From contig CALERQ010000019.1 in assembly GCA_937907305.1 (NCBI GenBank), forward strand, positions 1 to 6,118: a DNA stretch of 6,118 nucleotides, given 5' to 3'. The translations under genes and the position numbers were made by a program. Positions 4,998 to 6,118 of this stretch are shown one piece after another. The notes under the pieces were generated by a model, which was not told the origin of the DNA, did not search any database, and was given only the letters and a program-made list of their open reading frames with translations. Every line of letters starts with the position of its first letter. Within the stretch, counting starts at the first letter, position 1. The stretch comes from an uncultured Clostridia bacterium. Its GTDB lineage: Bacteria; Bacillota; Clostridia; Oscillospirales; Ruminococcaceae.

Positions 4998-6118
4998 TCT
5001 TTCTTAGCTCTTGTAGAAATAATCTTTTCAGCTATGCTCTTCGGAACTTCCTTATAGCCGTCCGGTTCCATAACATACTGACCTCTTCCCTGTGTCTTCG
5101 AACGAAGGTCGGTTGCATAACCGAACATATCGCCGAGAGGTACGCGGGCATTGATCTGCTTAAGTCCGGATCTGTCCTCAAAGCCCTGAATCTCGCCGCG
5201 GCGTGAATTCAAGTCTCCGATAACATCGCCCATATATTCCTCAGGAACTATAACAGTTACCTTCATGATAGGCTCAAGCAATACGGGGTCTGCAATTCTG
5301 CAAGCCTCTTTGAAAGCCATAGAACCGGCAATCTTAAATGCCATTTCTGAAGAGTCAACCTCATGATAAGAACCGTCATAAAGAGTGACCTTAACATCAA
5401 CTACGGGATAGCCTGCAAGCACGCCTGCCTGTAAAGCTCCCTGAATACCTGCGTCAACAGCGGGGATGAATTCCTTCGGAATTGTACCGCCTGTTACGGC
5501 GTTTACAAATTCATAGCCCTTACCGGTCTCGTTAGGCTCAACAATGATCTTAACATGACCGTACTGACCTGAACCGCCCGACTGACGCTTATACTTGGTT
5601 TCATGGTCAACCTTCTTGCGGATGCTCTCTTTATAAGCAACCTGAGGAGCGCCGACATTAGCCTCAACCTTAAACTCACGGAGAAGTCTGTCAACGATAA
5701 TTTCAAGGTGAAGCTCGCCCATTCCGGCGATAATTGTCTGTCCTGTTTCCTCATCTGTATAGCACTTGAAGGTCGGATCTTCTTCTGCAAGCTTTGCAAG
5801 AGCAATGCCCATCTTTTCCTGACCTGCTTTTGTCTTAGGCTCGATAGCAACGCGGATAACAGGCTCAGGGAAGTTCATCGATTCAAGTATGATCGGGTGC
5901 TTCTCGTCGCACAAGGTATCGCCCGTGGTGGTGTTTTTAAGACCTACGGCAGCGGCAATATCGCCGGCGTAGCAGGTTTCAATATCCTCACGGTGGTTAG
6001 CGTGCATCTGAAGAATACGTCCCATACGCTCCTTGTTCTGCTTAACCGAGTTATAAACGCCGGCGCCTGCGTCAACAGTACCGGAGTAAACACGGAAGAA
6101 GCAAATCTTACCAACGAA
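4994..6118 (-). CDS. fusA: Translation elongation factor G, C-terminal half (partial at right edge)
   Basis: The frame runs from the right edge, beginning FVGKICFFRVYSGT, to TGA at 4996-4994, giving 374 residues. EF-G is usually about 690-700 residues, so the GTPase domain and part of domain II lie outside. Visible are the end of domain II (RMGRILQMHANHREDI, then GDIAAAVGLKNTTTGDTLC), domain III (EEDPTFKCYTDEETGQTIIAGMGELHLEI), domain IV (YGHVKIIVEP, then GGTIPKEFIPAV) and domain V (EEYMGDVIGDLNSRRGEIQG, then GRGQYVMEPDGY). EF-G drives GTP-dependent ribosomal translocation and, with RRF, ribosome recycling. It precedes tuf in transcription order, as in the str operon. An ATG at 6025-6023 is internal, because the upstream codons continue as EF-G sequence. 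Codons are CTT/CTC/TTA for Leu, with many GAA, AGA and GCA, clearly different from the genes left of 4590. Sampled GC is about 40-55%. Confidence 0.97.
   Translation of the reverse strand, partial: FVGKICFFRVYSGTVDAGAGVYNSVKQNKERMGRILQMHANHREDIETCYAGDIAAAVGLKNTTTGDTLCDEKHPIILESMNFPEPVIRVAIEPKTKAGQEKMGIALAKLAEEDPTFKCYTDEETGQTIIAGMGELHLEIIVDRLLREFKVEANVGAPQVAYKESIRKKVDHETKYKRQSGGSGQYGHVKIIVEPNETGKGYEFVNAVTGGTIPKEFIPAVDAGIQGALQAGVLAGYPVVDVKVTLYDGSYHEVDSSEMAFKIAGSMAFKEACRIADPVLLEPIMKVTVIVPEEYMGDVIGDLNSRRGEIQGFEDRSGLKQINARVPLGDMFGYATDLRSKTQGRGQYVMEPDGYKEVPKSIAEKIISTRAKKD

Noticed and set aside
6023..6025. ATG at 6025-6023 as the start of a 343-residue EF-G
   Set aside because: The 31 codons upstream to the window edge continue as EF-G domain II sequence, so this Met is internal and the gene is simply cut by the edge.
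1..6118. CRISPR arrays, tRNA or rRNA genes, insertion sequences or phage genes
   Set aside because: No regularly spaced repeats, no tRNA-like or rRNA stretches, and no transposase or integrase coding sequence could be recognised on either strand.

Overview
The window holds a left block of plus-strand genes (1-3481) and a right block of minus-strand translation genes (3703-6118) that converge on it. Codon choice, the Shine-Dalgarno sites (AGGAGG followed by an A-run), the protein sequences and cysteine-rich enzymes suggest an anaerobic, probably gut, Firmicute of the Oscillospirales/Ruminococcaceae type. No species can be named from this sequence alone.

Left block: the 3' end of an fdrA-like gene (1-246) overlaps a 62-residue small protein gene (246-434). 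These are followed by a DUF1116 protein resembling E. coli YlbE/AllG (498-1754) and a metal-dependent cyclase-family (kynurenine formamidase/isatin hydrolase-like) hydrolase (1852-2658). A strong rho-independent terminator closes this set at 2684-2718. In E. coli, fdrA-ylbE-ylbF have been associated with oxamate carbamoyltransfer at the end of anaerobic allantoin breakdown. The local set therefore looks like a carbamoyl-transfer module coupled to a cyclic-amide or amide hydrolase; the substrate is unknown. Next comes a YhhN/TMEM86-like integral membrane protein gene (2753-3481) with its own terminator (3502-3527).

Middle: about 110 bases of GC-rich, repeat-containing non-coding DNA (3528-3639) lead to a terminator serving the minus-strand genes (3640-3669).

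Right block: tuf (EF-Tu, complete) and, upstream of it in transcription order, the C-terminal half of fusA (EF-G, running off the right edge). This is the classical fusA-tuf order of the str operon.

The most striking feature is a change of base composition and codon usage inside tuf, around 4590-4640. To the left, all genes, including the last three quarters of tuf, use CTG for Leu, CCC for Pro and GAG for Glu, at roughly 55-60% GC. To the right, the start of tuf, its AT-rich leader and fusA use CTT/TTA for Leu, CCG/CCT for Pro, much GAA and AGA, at roughly 40-50% GC. The switch lies in the most conserved part of the EF-Tu GTPase domain. Either two genomes were joined there by a metagenome assembler, or tuf is a true recombinant. 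Until that is settled, linkage of the carbamoyl-transfer genes to this fusA should not be trusted.
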